Source: Maricaulis sp036231565 (GTDB taxonomy: Bacteria > Pseudomonadota > Alphaproteobacteria > Caulobacterales > Maricaulaceae). Taken from it: a stretch of 64,000 nt of DNA. Under the pieces are notes generated by a model. That model was not told the DNA's origin. It searched no databases and worked only from the letters and a program-made list of their open reading frames with translations. The DNA is taken from positions 54,495 to 118,494 of the forward strand of contig JAZAHA010000056.1 in the NCBI GenBank assembly GCA_036231565.1, in the 5' to 3' direction. The position numbers and the translations under genes are program-made. Shown in pieces: positions 16,101 through 27,049 of the stretch (position 1 is the first letter of the stretch; each line of letters begins with the position of its first letter).

Positions 16101-17279
16101 ATGACTTCCGCAGCCGCCTCACTCGAGCGCTTTGCCGCCGACAAGCTTTCCGCGCTGGACCGCAAATCCCTCCGCCGGCGGACGGTCGAGACGCGCCACC
16201 GCGACGCGGTCCATGTCGAGCGCGACGGGCGGTCGCTGATCAATGTCTGCTCGAACGATTATCTGGGCCTGGCCCATCACCCGCAGGTGGTCGAGGCCGC
16301 CCGCGCCGCGACCGCTGAATGGGGGGCCGGATCCGGGGCCTCGCGCCTGGTGACCGGCGGCCATCCACTCCTCTTCCAGCTGGAACGCCGCCTGGCAGCC
16401 TTCAAGGGCACCGAGGACTGCATCGTCTTCGGTTCGGGCTATCTGGCCAATCTGGCCATCACGCCGGCGCTGGCGGGACCGGACGACCTCGTCCTGATCG
16501 ACAGCCTCGCCCATGCCTGCCTGCACGCCGGTGCACGCCTGTCCCGGGCTCGCGTCAAGGTCTTCCGCCACAATGACATGGACCAGCTGCGCAGCCTGCT
16601 GACCGAACATCGCGGCGAAGCCCGCCACGCCATGATCCTCACCGATGGCGTGTTTTCCATGGACGGCGATTTCGCTCCCCTGCCGGAGATCCTGGCACTC
16701 GGCGAGGCGTTCGACGCCTGGACCCTGGTCGACGATGCACACGGGATCGGCGTGGTCGGCGGCGGACGCGGTGCGGCCCATGCCTTCGCGCCGCCCGCCG
16801 CCGCACCGCTGCAGATGGGCACGCTGTCCAAGGCGCTGGGAAGCTATGGCGGCTATCTGTGCGCGTCGGAACGCGTGTGCGAACTCCTGCGCTCGCGCGC
16901 CCGGCCGCTGGTCTTCACCACCGCCCTGCCCCCGGCCAGCGCCGCTGCCGCGCTTGCCGCGCTCGATCTCATCGCGGCCGACCCGGGCCTGTGCGAACGC
17001 CCGCTTGAACTGGCACAGCGCTTTGCAGGCAAGCTGGGCCTCTCCAGCCCCGTCTCGCCGGTCGTGCCCGTCATCCTGGGCAGCGAGACCGCCGCGCTCG
17101 CCGCCTCGGCCGCCCTGGAATCCGAAGGCTTTCTGGTGACCGCGATCCGTCCGCCCACCGTGCCGCCGGGAACGGCGCGCCTGCGCTTTACTTTCTCCGC
17201 CGCACACGAGACCGCCGATATCGACCGGCTCGCCGCCGCGCTGAAATCCATCCTGCAACAGACGGAGGCCGCCGAGTAA
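16101..17279 (+). CDS. bioF: 8-amino-7-oxononanoate synthase
   Basis: PLP enzyme condensing pimeloyl-thioester with L-alanine to give KAPA. Supporting segments are NVCSNDYLGLAHHP, the glycine-rich GSGASRLVTGGHPL, VDDAHGIGVVGGGRG, and GTLSKALGSYGGY with the PLP lysine. It has 392 residues. Its TAA overlaps the bioD ATG by one base (TAATG), so the two are translationally coupled. Confidence 0.96.
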   Translation: MTSAAASLERFAADKLSALDRKSLRRRTVETRHRDAVHVERDGRSLINVCSNDYLGLAHHPQVVEAARAATAEWGAGSGASRLVTGGHPLLFQLERRLAAFKGTEDCIVFGSGYLANLAITPALAGPDDLVLIDSLAHACLHAGARLSRARVKVFRHNDMDQLRSLLTEHRGEARHAMILTDGVFSMDGDFAPLPEILALGEAFDAWTLVDDAHGIGVVGGGRGAAHAFAPPAAAPLQMGTLSKALGSYGGYLCASERVCELLRSRARPLVFTTALPPASAAAALAALDLIAADPGLCERPLELAQRFAGKLGLSSPVSPVVPVILGSETAALAASAALESEGFLVTAIRPPTVPPGTARLRFTFSAAHETADIDRLAAALKSILQQTEAAE

Positions 17280-17938
17280 TGCGCCCCATTTTCGTGACGG
17301 GGACCGGCACCGACGTCGGCAAGACCCACATCCTCTGCGCCATGCTGGAAGCCCATCGCCGGGCTGGCGGGAAGGCGCGCGTGCTCAAGCCGGTGATCTC
17401 CGGCTTCGATCCGGCGCAACTCAACGCCACAGATACGATACGCCTGATGCGCGCCAACGGGGCCGAATTGACGGGCGAAGGAGTGCAGTCCGTATCACCC
17501 TGGCGCTTCAGGGCCCCGCTCTCACCCGACATGGCCGCCCGGCAGGAAAACCGCGAACTCGCGATCGACGCCGTGCTGCACTGGTGCCTCGACCAGATCG
17601 ATCCCGGCATGCCGACAATCGTGGAAGGCGCCGGCGGCGTTATGTCTCCGCTGGCAATGGACGGGCTCAATCTCGACCTGATCCGCGATCTCGACGCCCG
17701 GCCGATCCTCGTCGCCGGCGCCTATCTCGGCGCAATCTCGCACACGCTGACAGCGCTGCGTGTCCTGGACGCCCGTTGCACCGTTATCGTCAATGATTTC
17801 AATGCCGAACCCGTCCCGGCCCGCGAGGTTGCCCGGACCATCCAGCGCTTTGCACCGCGGGCCGATGTGCGTGTCTTCTCCGGCGATGCCAGCGGTCTCA
17901 TCGACCTCTTCGCCCAGCCGGAACCCGCCGCGACCTGA
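17279..17938 (+). CDS. bioD: Dethiobiotin synthetase
   Basis: ATP-dependent carboxylase forming the ureido ring of dethiobiotin from DAPA and CO2. The P-loop FVTGTGTDVGKTH lies at residues 4-16; VLKPVISGF and VEGAGGVMSPLA are the other signature blocks. At 219 residues it is family-sized. With bioA and bioF this covers three of the four late steps; bioB and bioC are not in the window. It ends 3 bp from the stop of the converging peptidase gene, with no terminator between them. Confidence 0.95.
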   Translation: MRPIFVTGTGTDVGKTHILCAMLEAHRRAGGKARVLKPVISGFDPAQLNATDTIRLMRANGAELTGEGVQSVSPWRFRAPLSPDMAARQENRELAIDAVLHWCLDQIDPGMPTIVEGAGGVMSPLAMDGLNLDLIRDLDARPILVAGAYLGAISHTLTALRVLDARCTVIVNDFNAEPVPAREVARTIQRFAPRADVRVFSGDASGLIDLFAQPEPAAT

Positions 17939-17941
17939 TCC

Positions 17942-18934
17942 TCAGCGCCCCCAACGGGCCCGCCAGCCGCGCTCGTCCACATGGACGAAGGCGCCATGCC
18001 AGGCATTCGGTCCGTATTCGCCCAGACCGCCGGCCAGCCAGGCCTCCCCGGCTTCCTCGGACAGGCTCTCCACCAGATCATAGAGCAGCGCCGCATCCTG
18101 ACGATCCAGCACGCCATCCCGGTTGAGATCGTCCATGACGCCGTCGCCATCCGTGTCGATGAAGATATCGGCCGCACCACCATAGATGTGGCGTGAGTTC
18201 TCGCCATTGCCGAGCGACGCATTATAGGCCGGCGTGCGATAGCCGCTCATCACCGTGAAACCATCCGTCCGCCAGCCCCGAGCATTGGCCGCTTCGAGAA
18301 TGACCTCCAGCTTCACGACCAGTCTTTCAGAGAGAACGAGATAGCGCGGTGCCGTCTCGTCACCTTCCTGCTTGCACAGGAACTGGCCGAGCCGGAAATG
18401 CGGCGACAGGGCCACATCCTCCATCCCGGGCAGGATTTCGATGAAAGCCTGCGGTGCCAGATAGCTGGCCTCGCCGCGATAGGGTTCCGCCGGATAGGCC
18501 CCGAGGATGAAGCCATTGATGCCGTCAGCATCCGCGATTTCACGTGCGCGCATGACGACCCGGTTGAGGGTCATCTCATGCCCATCCGTATCGATCAGGC
18601 GCAACGGGTAGACACCCGGCGCAGACGGCGCGGTCCATTGGTAGTCCAGGCTGGATACGGCTGTGCCCACACCCTCGCGCCATTCGAGAACCGTGTCGGC
18701 GATCAGGCCGATACGCTCGCCGGGCTCGAGAAACAGCGCAAAAACGGAAAAATCGAAAACCAGCCCATCCGCCGTACTGACGGTGAAAGGGACGCGCCCC
18801 GGATCGAAGTCCGGAGCCGGAAGCAGCAAGCCCGCATCGTGGCGCTCAGGCACCACGGGGGCGACGACCGCCGCGCGGGGGTCGGTCGTCAACAGGAGCC
18901 CGGCCAGTGCGGGTCCCAGGACAAGTGCGCTCAA
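17942..18934 (-). CDS. M15-type peptidoglycan endopeptidase, YcbK/MepK-like, with inserted EF-hand-like loops
   Basis: A 330-residue exported-type protein with a C-terminal M15/DUF882 zinc peptidase fold. The metal set is His249 and Asp256 in SRHIYGGAADIFID and His318 in HGAFVHVD. E. coli MepK (YcbK) of this family cuts peptidoglycan cross-links. Residues 260-280 hold two overlapping Asp-rich EF-hand/dockerin-like loops directly after the first metal motif. The N-terminus is hydrophobic (residues 2-16). The start is a TTG overlapping the upstream stop as TTGA, indicating coupling with the L,D-transpeptidase; the same gene pairing occurs in E. coli as ldtD-mepK. Confidence 0.85.
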   Translation of the reverse strand: MSALVLGPALAGLLLTTDPRAAVVAPVVPERHDAGLLLPAPDFDPGRVPFTVSTADGLVFDFSVFALFLEPGERIGLIADTVLEWREGVGTAVSSLDYQWTAPSAPGVYPLRLIDTDGHEMTLNRVVMRAREIADADGINGFILGAYPAEPYRGEASYLAPQAFIEILPGMEDVALSPHFRLGQFLCKQEGDETAPRYLVLSERLVVKLEVILEAANARGWRTDGFTVMSGYRTPAYNASLGNGENSRHIYGGAADIFIDTDGDGVMDDLNRDGVLDRQDAALLYDLVESLSEEAGEAWLAGGLGEYGPNAWHGAFVHVDERGWRARWGR

Positions 18935-20496
18935 TCACGCGACTCCAGAGGCGGCGGGGCCAGGCCCAGCGCCGCGATGAGATTCTGATCGCGATCATAT
19001 AAATCGTCCACGAACCGCACGCCAGTGGTGTCATCGGGTATGACGGTCCAGTAGAGAATATGGACCGGCACCCCGCGCGACAGCTGGACCCGGGTCTCGT
19101 CATTGTTGGCCGCGACAGCCTGTACGCGCGCGGCCTCCCAGCCCGGCGTTTCAGCCGTTACCCATTCCGCCAGCGCCAGCGGATCACGGACGCGCACACA
19201 GCCCGAAGAGAAATCCCGCCGGGTCTGCGCGAACAGGCCACGGGTCGGCGTGTCATGCAGATAGACATTGTGCGGATTGGGGAACATGAACTTCACCTCC
19301 CCGAGCGCGTTTTGCGGCCCTGGCGCCTGGCGAAGCCGGTAGGGAAAATTCCGGGCCGGCACATTGGCCCAGTCAATCGTTTCCGGATCGACCAGCGTCC
19401 CGTCCCGGTCGATCACCTGAAAGCCCAGTCGCCGAACCGCACCAGGGTCGGAACGGAAGGCCGGCAGCTTGTCTCTTACCGCAAGGCTTGGCGGCGTTTC
19501 CCACCAGGGATTGAGAACCAGGTAGGTCATATTGCCCGAGAAGACGGGCGTGCGACGATAGAGCCGGCCCACGATCACGTCATGACGCCGCTCGACAACA
19601 ACGTCCTGGCGCGCCTCAAGACTGAAATCGGCGATATTCACGCGGATATGCCGGCGCCCCATATCCTCCGGCAGCCAGCGCCAGCGCTCCAGATTGGCGG
19701 TGATCTGCGCCACGCGCTCTGCGGCACTTGTGTTGAGCTGGATCAGCGTGCGCGGACCGATCACACCGTCAGGGTCCAGACTGGCGCGGCGCTGAAAAGT
19801 CTCGACCGCTACGCGAAGCGCGTCGTCATAGAGTTCCCGATCGCCGCCCTCTTCCATCGGTGCAATATCGCCTGTGGCTTCCAGGCGGGCACGGACCTCG
19901 GCGACCCTCGGCCCGCGTTCACCCGGGCGCAGCACACCACCTCCGGATACCTGCGGCCATGGCCCTGCTTCCGCAAGGCTGCGATAGCGCAGCAACGACG
20001 CCTGCAGGGCCGCATAACCGGGCTGTGCAGGCGCCAGCGCATCGAGACTCTCAGCAATCGCACCATTTGCCAGCGCGCCCTGCAGATAGGCTGCCAGATC
20101 CCGCCCCCGGCGCGCGGCCGTCCAGTCCGGCTCGATCGAGACGGGATCAAGCCGTCCGGCGAGCAGATGCGCGGCCAGCGTCAGATAGGCATCCGTTGCC
20201 AGCTCGTCGGCATAGCGATCCGGTTCGGCGGGATCGATCAGAGCCAGGGCGTCGGCATGATAATCGGCCGGATCGAGACCGTGCGCAGCCGCGCCGGCCA
20301 CCGCAGTCCGCAAATCCTCGAAGAGCGCGGCATTGGCCGGACCCGTCCAGGCAAAACTGCCCTCGCGCTGCTCGTAAAATCGCGCCGATGTCTCGCAGGC
20401 CCGGCAGTCGGCCAGCACAGCGGCCTGTACCGCTGGTGAAGGCGCCAGACCCAGCGCGGCAACGGACAGGAGCAGGGACGGCAGAATCGGGCGCAT
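18931..20496 (-). CDS. L,D-transpeptidase, YcbB/LdtD-type
   Basis: A periplasmic 521-residue protein with a signal peptide (about residues 1-25). An LdtD-type scaffold region follows, then a peptidoglycan-binding domain (VETFQRRASLDPDGVIGPRTLIQLN) and a YkuD catalytic domain. The catalytic cysteine is Cys433 in SSGCVRV, with the upstream HDTP histidine. Such enzymes form 3-3 cross-links or attach proteins to peptidoglycan. It is the first gene of a two-gene unit with the M15 peptidase, so a cross-link maker and a cutter are co-expressed. Confidence 0.9.
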   Translation of the reverse strand: MRPILPSLLLSVAALGLAPSPAVQAAVLADCRACETSARFYEQREGSFAWTGPANAALFEDLRTAVAGAAAHGLDPADYHADALALIDPAEPDRYADELATDAYLTLAAHLLAGRLDPVSIEPDWTAARRGRDLAAYLQGALANGAIAESLDALAPAQPGYAALQASLLRYRSLAEAGPWPQVSGGGVLRPGERGPRVAEVRARLEATGDIAPMEEGGDRELYDDALRVAVETFQRRASLDPDGVIGPRTLIQLNTSAAERVAQITANLERWRWLPEDMGRRHIRVNIADFSLEARQDVVVERRHDVIVGRLYRRTPVFSGNMTYLVLNPWWETPPSLAVRDKLPAFRSDPGAVRRLGFQVIDRDGTLVDPETIDWANVPARNFPYRLRQAPGPQNALGEVKFMFPNPHNVYLHDTPTRGLFAQTRRDFSSGCVRVRDPLALAEWVTAETPGWEAARVQAVAANNDETRVQLSRGVPVHILYWTVIPDDTTGVRFVDDLYDRDQNLIAALGLAPPPLESRD

Positions 20497-20595
20497 GTGA
20501 TGTATTCCGGATAACCTGAGAGGTCTCCGACATATGCCCGGATTTGCTCCGTTACGGAAGGATGAGTCTCCTCACCTGGTTGGCCAGGCGAAGGA

Positions 20596-20671
20596 TGGTG
20601 GGCGGTGAGGGGTTCGAACCCCCGACCTACTGGGTGTAAACCAGTCGCTCTCCCAGCTGAGCTAACCGCCC
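20596..20671 (-). tRNA. tRNA-Val (anticodon TAC)
   Basis: A 76-nt tRNA on the minus strand with encoded CCA. Acceptor arms GGGCGGT/ACCGCCC pair fully. The anticodon stem ACTGG/CCAGT encloses TTTACAC, giving TAC (Val). The T-arm contains GGTTCGAACCC. It lies alone between a peptidoglycan operon and a TetR gene; neither flank shows a partial tRNA duplication. Confidence 0.95.
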
Positions 20672-20726
20672 GATCCAAGCTGAGCCGCGCTTTTAGTCCG
20701 CCGCCCCCCTTCGAGGCAAGCGTGCG

Positions 20727-21377
20727 CTACTTCTGCGCCGCAGCATCGCGGATGAGTGCGCCGATCATCATCGAAGCCTGCTCCAGGGCTTCGGCAGCCG
20801 GATCCTCAAGCGCAGCATTGGGCAGCGTCATGGTGACAATACCATGTACCGATGCCCACAATGTCCGCGCTGCCCGCCGGCGAAAGTCCGGATCCTCGAA
20901 CCCCTTGCCAGCCTCCAGCACGCCTTCAACGATCCCGAACAACGCATCCTCGGTTTCGGTATAGGCTTTCGGCGCCGCGCCGGACTGGCGGCGGTTGAAG
21001 GACAAAAGTGCCCTCCAGCGCGCATTCTGGGTGACGACAAACTCGATATAGGCGCGTGCCAGGACAAGCGCCCGTTCGAACACCGCTTCCGGCGGCAGTC
21101 CGGACGCCTCAAGGGCCGAGCTGTGATGGATCTCGATATCGCGATAGGTGCGCAGATTGAGCTCACGGATCAGATCGTCGATATCGCCGAAGAGCTTGTA
21201 GATCGAACCGACAGACAGGCCGGCGCGGGCCGCGATCGTGCGGGCCTGCATGCCCTTGAGTCCCTGCTCGGCAAGCAGTTCGCCGGCAGCCAGCAAGGCT
21301 TGCTCGCGCACCTCCGGTGTCAGGCCGGGCCGGCCCCGGGGACGCGGCCGCGTCGGTGTCGGCTGTGGTGTATCCAT
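20727..21377 (-). CDS. TetR family transcriptional regulator
   Basis: A 216-residue TetR-type regulator. The N-terminal helix-turn-helix domain (about residues 18-65) contains ARTIAARAGLSVGSIYKLFGDIDDLI. The C-terminal ligand domain includes RWRALLSFNRRQSG and HGIVTMTLPNAAL, typical of the WHG-type TetR C-terminal family. The ATG chosen gives MDTPQPTPTRPRPRGRPG; a GTG two codons upstream is possible. No target gene is adjacent in divergent orientation, so its regulon is unknown. Confidence 0.9.
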   Translation of the reverse strand: MDTPQPTPTRPRPRGRPGLTPEVREQALLAAGELLAEQGLKGMQARTIAARAGLSVGSIYKLFGDIDDLIRELNLRTYRDIEIHHSSALEASGLPPEAVFERALVLARAYIEFVVTQNARWRALLSFNRRQSGAAPKAYTETEDALFGIVEGVLEAGKGFEDPDFRRRAARTLWASVHGIVTMTLPNAALEDPAAEALEQASMMIGALIRDAAAQK

Positions 21378-21560
21378 GCGCACTTCCCGCCCGCACTCTC
21401 AGCCGGCCGTGCCGCGCGGGCGCCTGGCACGGGCCGACATCATCCGGTCCATGATGGAGGTCATTCGTCTGCAGACCATTGAATTCAGCCTGGTAGCAAA
21501 ATTCAACCGGTTTTGCCGCTGCCGCGCATCCGGCAGCAGCGGCATTCATGACCCGTGTCG

Positions 21561-22715
21561 CTATTCGGCAACGGTAACGCGGTCGATCCCGTCCGCCGCA
21601 TAGCAGCCGAGCAGCTTGATCTCGCGAGTATGCTCCTCGATGACGCTCATCGCCTGGCGGACCCGCTCGTCCTCGACATGCCCCTCGACGTCCATGATGA
21701 ACATCTCCTCCCAGGGATTACCGGCGATCGGGCGGCTTTCCAGCTTGACGATATTCACGCCCTGGTCGCGGAACCCGGTCAGCGCGTCGACGAGGCAGCC
21801 CGGCGTGTCGCGCGTGGTGAACATCATCGACGTCTTGCACTCCACCTCTCGGGTCGGCAGCTTGGCCTTGCGGGCAATCACGATGAAACGGGTGATGTTC
21901 TGCTCGTGATCGCCGATACCGCGGGCCAGGATATCCATGCCGAATAGGCGCGCCGCGTCTTCACCGGCGACCGCAGCCGCCGTGTCGTCATCCTCCAGCA
22001 GCCGCTCCAGCGCCCGGGTGGTCGAGGCCGCCATGTGCGTTTCCAGCTCCGGATGGGAGGCGATATAGCGGCGGCATTGGGCCAGTGCCTGCGGGTGACC
22101 GAAGACCCGGCTGATCCGCCCCTGCCCGCTGGCCTTGCCGACCAGGCAGTGATCCACGCGCAGCAGGAATTCGCCGATGATCTGGGTGCGCGAATTGATC
22201 AGGATATCATAGACTTCGTTGATCGAGCCCGTCGTCGTGTTCTCGATCGGCACCACGCCGTAATCGACCTCGGCATTCTCGACCGACCGGAAGATCGAGA
22301 CGAAATCGCGCTTGGGGGACGGCACGACGGTGGCGTTGCGGCGTTCGAACACCTTCTGGGCGGCGATATGGCTGTAACTGCCCGGCCCGCCGAGATAGGC
22401 GACGGTGGCCTCGTTGAGGTCTTCGTTGCGCATGGAATCGAAGCGCTCGCGCTGACGGCGGATCGAAACCTCGAACAGGGCGTGGAACAGGCTCTCGACC
22501 AGTTCGGGCGGCACACCCTGCGCCTTGCCGCGTGCCAGCGCGTCACGCAGGACGGCCTGCTCGCGTTCGCGGTCGCGCACCGGCTGACCGCTGGCGGCCT
22601 TGGCGGCCTGGATCTCGTCGACCAGCTCCTGGCGCCGGGCAATGGCGTCGATCAACTGTCCGTCGATCTGTGAAATCTCCGCCCGGATCTCGTCCCGGCT
22701 CTTTATCGTCGTCAC
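21561..22715 (-). CDS. pheA: Chorismate mutase / prephenate dehydratase (P-protein)
   Basis: Bifunctional enzyme of phenylalanine synthesis, 384 residues. An N-terminal AroQ-type chorismate mutase domain (about 1-90, RDEIRAEISQIDGQLIDAIARR) precedes the prephenate dehydratase domain (AYLGGPGSYSHIAA, then VVPIENTTTGSINEVYD). The ACT domain has the Phe-binding ESRP motif (KLESRPI) for feedback inhibition. The GTG start (MTTIKSRDEIR) has AGGG upstream; reading further upstream would run through the attenuator hairpin. Expression is probably controlled by the Phe leader peptide and terminator just upstream. Confidence 0.95.
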   Translation of the reverse strand: MTTIKSRDEIRAEISQIDGQLIDAIARRQELVDEIQAAKAASGQPVRDREREQAVLRDALARGKAQGVPPELVESLFHALFEVSIRRQRERFDSMRNEDLNEATVAYLGGPGSYSHIAAQKVFERRNATVVPSPKRDFVSIFRSVENAEVDYGVVPIENTTTGSINEVYDILINSRTQIIGEFLLRVDHCLVGKASGQGRISRVFGHPQALAQCRRYIASHPELETHMAASTTRALERLLEDDDTAAAVAGEDAARLFGMDILARGIGDHEQNITRFIVIARKAKLPTREVECKTSMMFTTRDTPGCLVDALTGFRDQGVNIVKLESRPIAGNPWEEMFIMDVEGHVEDERVRQAMSVIEEHTREIKLLGCYAADGIDRVTVAE

Positions 22716-22735
22716 GGTCTCACCCTTTCTTTTCA

Positions 22736-22770
22736 CACAAAAGAAAAGGGCCTCCCCGAGGGGGAGGCCC
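22736..22770 (-). terminator. pheA attenuator terminator
   Basis: On the minus strand a 10-bp stem (GGGCCTCCCC/GGGGAGGCCC, 22748-22757 with 22761-22770, triloop) is followed by TTTTCTTTTG. It lies between the Phe-rich leader peptide and pheA. Its 5' arm can instead pair with GAGGGGG in leader codons 18-20, giving a competing antiterminator. Confidence 0.85.
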
Positions 22771-22795
22771 TGCAAATCCGGTGCTTTCACACACG

Positions 22796-22867
22796 TCAGC
22801 CGGCCACCGCCCCCTCACGGGTTGCGTTGGTAAAGTAGCCGAAAAAATAGAACGTCGCGAAAGTCAT
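22796..22867 (-). CDS. pheL: Phe-rich leader peptide of the pheA attenuator
   Basis: A 23-residue reading frame starting MTFATFYFFGYFTN. Seven of residues 3-12 are aromatic: Phe at 3, 6, 8, 9 and 12, Tyr at 7 and 11. It ends 26 bases before the pheA terminator stem. The coding sequence of residues 17-23 contains the GAGGGGG antiterminator strand. A ribosome stalled at Phe codons leaves that strand free to block the terminator, while a ribosome reaching the stop covers it. This is the textbook Phe attenuation design. No strong Shine-Dalgarno is seen. Confidence 0.82.
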   Translation of the reverse strand: MTFATFYFFGYFTNATREGAVAG

Positions 22868-22956
22868 GAGACGAGAGTGGCGGCGGTTTTGCGCAAGGTC
22901 AATGCTCAATTTCTGCATCTGCGTCGTGCGTGTGCAAAAAAATGGCAGCGCGCACG

Positions 22957-22984
22957 AAAAAGGGCGGCTGAAGCCGCCCTTTTC
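22957..22984 (-). terminator. Rho-independent terminator of lon
   Basis: A 9-bp stem AGGGCGGCT/AGCCGCCCT (22961-22969 with 22972-22980) followed on the minus strand by five T. It lies about 45 bp past the lon stop and isolates lon from the pheA leader. Flanking A and T runs make it usable on both strands. Confidence 0.85.
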
Positions 22985-23025
22985 CTGTCACGTAACGGCA
23001 CCATGCGTGCCCGACAAGGGCAACA

Positions 23026-25431
<2,406 letters not shown>

Positions 25432-25549
25432 GCTTACTCCATGCGCGCCCGATACAGGGGCGCGTGCAGATCTCGTCGGATCTTTCTATCGATACGGGAC
25501 GGCCGGCAAGCGCTCTGGGTCTTGCCCGACGCGTCCCACCTGGATCATG

Positions 25550-25578
25550 AAGTGGCGATCGCGATCGCCGAATTCAAG
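25550..25578 (-). promoter_or_regulatory. lon: Possible heat-shock (sigma-32 type) promoter for lon
   Basis: On the minus strand CTTGAAT is followed 14 bases later by CGCCACTT, against the E. coli consensus CTTGAAA and CCCCATNT. It overlaps the first bases after the clpX stop and is about 120 bp upstream of lon. Heat-shock control of lon is established in other proteobacteria; this site is a partial match only. Confidence 0.4.
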
Positions 25579-25583
25579 CGTCC

Positions 25584-26855
25584 TCAAGCACCCGTCCGCT
25601 TGTCGTCCTTGCGCTCGGCATAGATGAAGAGCGGTTTGGCATTGCCCTCGACGACTTCCGCGTTGACGACAATCTCTTCCACGCCTTCCAGGCCCGGCAG
25701 GTCGAACATCGTTTCGAGCAGGATGCCTTCCATGATCGAACGCAGGCCGCGCGCACCGGTCTTGCGGGCAATGGCCTTGGCAGCCACGGCCTTGAGCGCA
25801 TCCTCGGTGAAGGTCAGGCCGACGCCTTCCATCTCGAACAGGCGCTGATACTGCTTCACGAGCGCATTCTTCGGCTCGGTCAGGATCTGCACCAGGGCGT
25901 CCTCGTCCAGGTCTTCCAGGGTCGCGATGACCGGCAGACGGCCGACGAATTCCGGGATCAGGCCGAAACGCAGGAGATCGTCCGGCTCCACTTCGCGCAG
26001 GATGTCACCCGTGCGGCGGTCGTCGGTCTCGCGCACATCGGCACCGAAGCCGATGGCAGACCCCTTGCCGCGCTGGGAGATCACCTTGTCGAGACCGGCA
26101 AAGGCGCCGCCGACGACGAAGAGGATATTGGTCGTGTCCACCTGCAGGAATTCCTGCTGGGGATGCTTGCGGCCGCCCTGCGGCGGCACGGAGGCGACCG
26201 TGCCTTCCATGATCTTCAGCAGGGCCTGCTGCACGCCCTCACCCGACACGTCACGCGTGATGGACGGGTTGTCGGACTTGCGGGAAATCTTGTCGATCTC
26301 GTCGATATAGACGATGCCGCGCTGGGCCCGCTCGACATTGTAGTCGGCCGACTGCAGCAGTTTCAGCACGATGTTCTCGACGTCCTCACCGACATAGCCC
26401 GCTTCGGTCAGCGTCGTCGCATCGGCCATGGTGAAGGGCACATCGAGGATGCGCGCCAGCGTCTGGGCCAGCAGCGTCTTGCCGCAACCGGTCGGGCCGA
26501 TCAGCAGGATGTTCGACTTGGCCAGTTCCACGTCGGAATTGGCCGAGGCGTGGTTCAGGCGCTTGTAGTGGTTGTGCACGGCCACCGCGAGCACGCGCTT
26601 GGCATGCGCCTGGCCGATCACGTAATCGTTCAGGACGTTGAAGATTTCCTGCGGCGTGGGCACGCCTTCCTTGGACTTCACCAGCGAAGACTTGTTCTCC
26701 TCGCGGATGATATCCATGCAGAGCTCGACGCATTCATCGCAGATGAACACGGTGGGCCCGGCAATCAGCTTGCGCACCTCATGCTGGCTCTTTCCGCAGA
26801 AAGAACAGTAGAGGGTGTTCTTCGACTCGCCGTCTCCGCCCGTCGTCTTACTCAT
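25584..26855 (-). CDS. clpX: ATP-dependent Clp protease ATP-binding subunit ClpX
   Basis: AAA+ unfoldase that feeds substrates to ClpP. The N-terminal zinc-binding domain has CSFCGK and CDECVELC. Walker A GPTGCGKT, Walker B VYIDEIDK, and the GRLPVIATLEDLDE pore/sensor region follow. It is 423 residues long. It lies 194 bp downstream of clpP in the usual tig-clpP-clpX-lon order. In Caulobacter-type bacteria ClpXP controls cell-cycle proteolysis; a comparable role here is inference. Confidence 0.98.
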   Translation of the reverse strand: MSKTTGGDGESKNTLYCSFCGKSQHEVRKLIAGPTVFICDECVELCMDIIREENKSSLVKSKEGVPTPQEIFNVLNDYVIGQAHAKRVLAVAVHNHYKRLNHASANSDVELAKSNILLIGPTGCGKTLLAQTLARILDVPFTMADATTLTEAGYVGEDVENIVLKLLQSADYNVERAQRGIVYIDEIDKISRKSDNPSITRDVSGEGVQQALLKIMEGTVASVPPQGGRKHPQQEFLQVDTTNILFVVGGAFAGLDKVISQRGKGSAIGFGADVRETDDRRTGDILREVEPDDLLRFGLIPEFVGRLPVIATLEDLDEDALVQILTEPKNALVKQYQRLFEMEGVGLTFTEDALKAVAAKAIARKTGARGLRSIMEGILLETMFDLPGLEGVEEIVVNAEVVEGNAKPLFIYAERKDDKRTGA

Positions 26856-26892
26856 GACCGCTCCAATTCAACCCGCAGGTCCCGGCATCTGA

Positions 26893-26913
26893 ATGGTATC
26901 ATTACAATACCAT
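26893..26913. promoter_or_regulatory. Dyad ATGGTAT/ATACCAT upstream of clpX
   Basis: Two perfect 7-bp arms around a 7-base centre (CATTACA), about 40-60 bp before the clpX start in the clpP-clpX gap. It may be an operator or part of the clpX promoter; no regulator can be named. Confidence 0.35.
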
Positions 26914-27049
26914 ACCGGCATTTGTCCCGCCTCGCATCCAGTCCTGAGCAAAATCAGGGCCGAACTTTAGCGAAAGGTTTCCGTCACTGTGCATTCGATC
27001 ACATGGGCGCGGCATGGATCAAGCTCCAACCGCGCCCGGCGATCATGCC

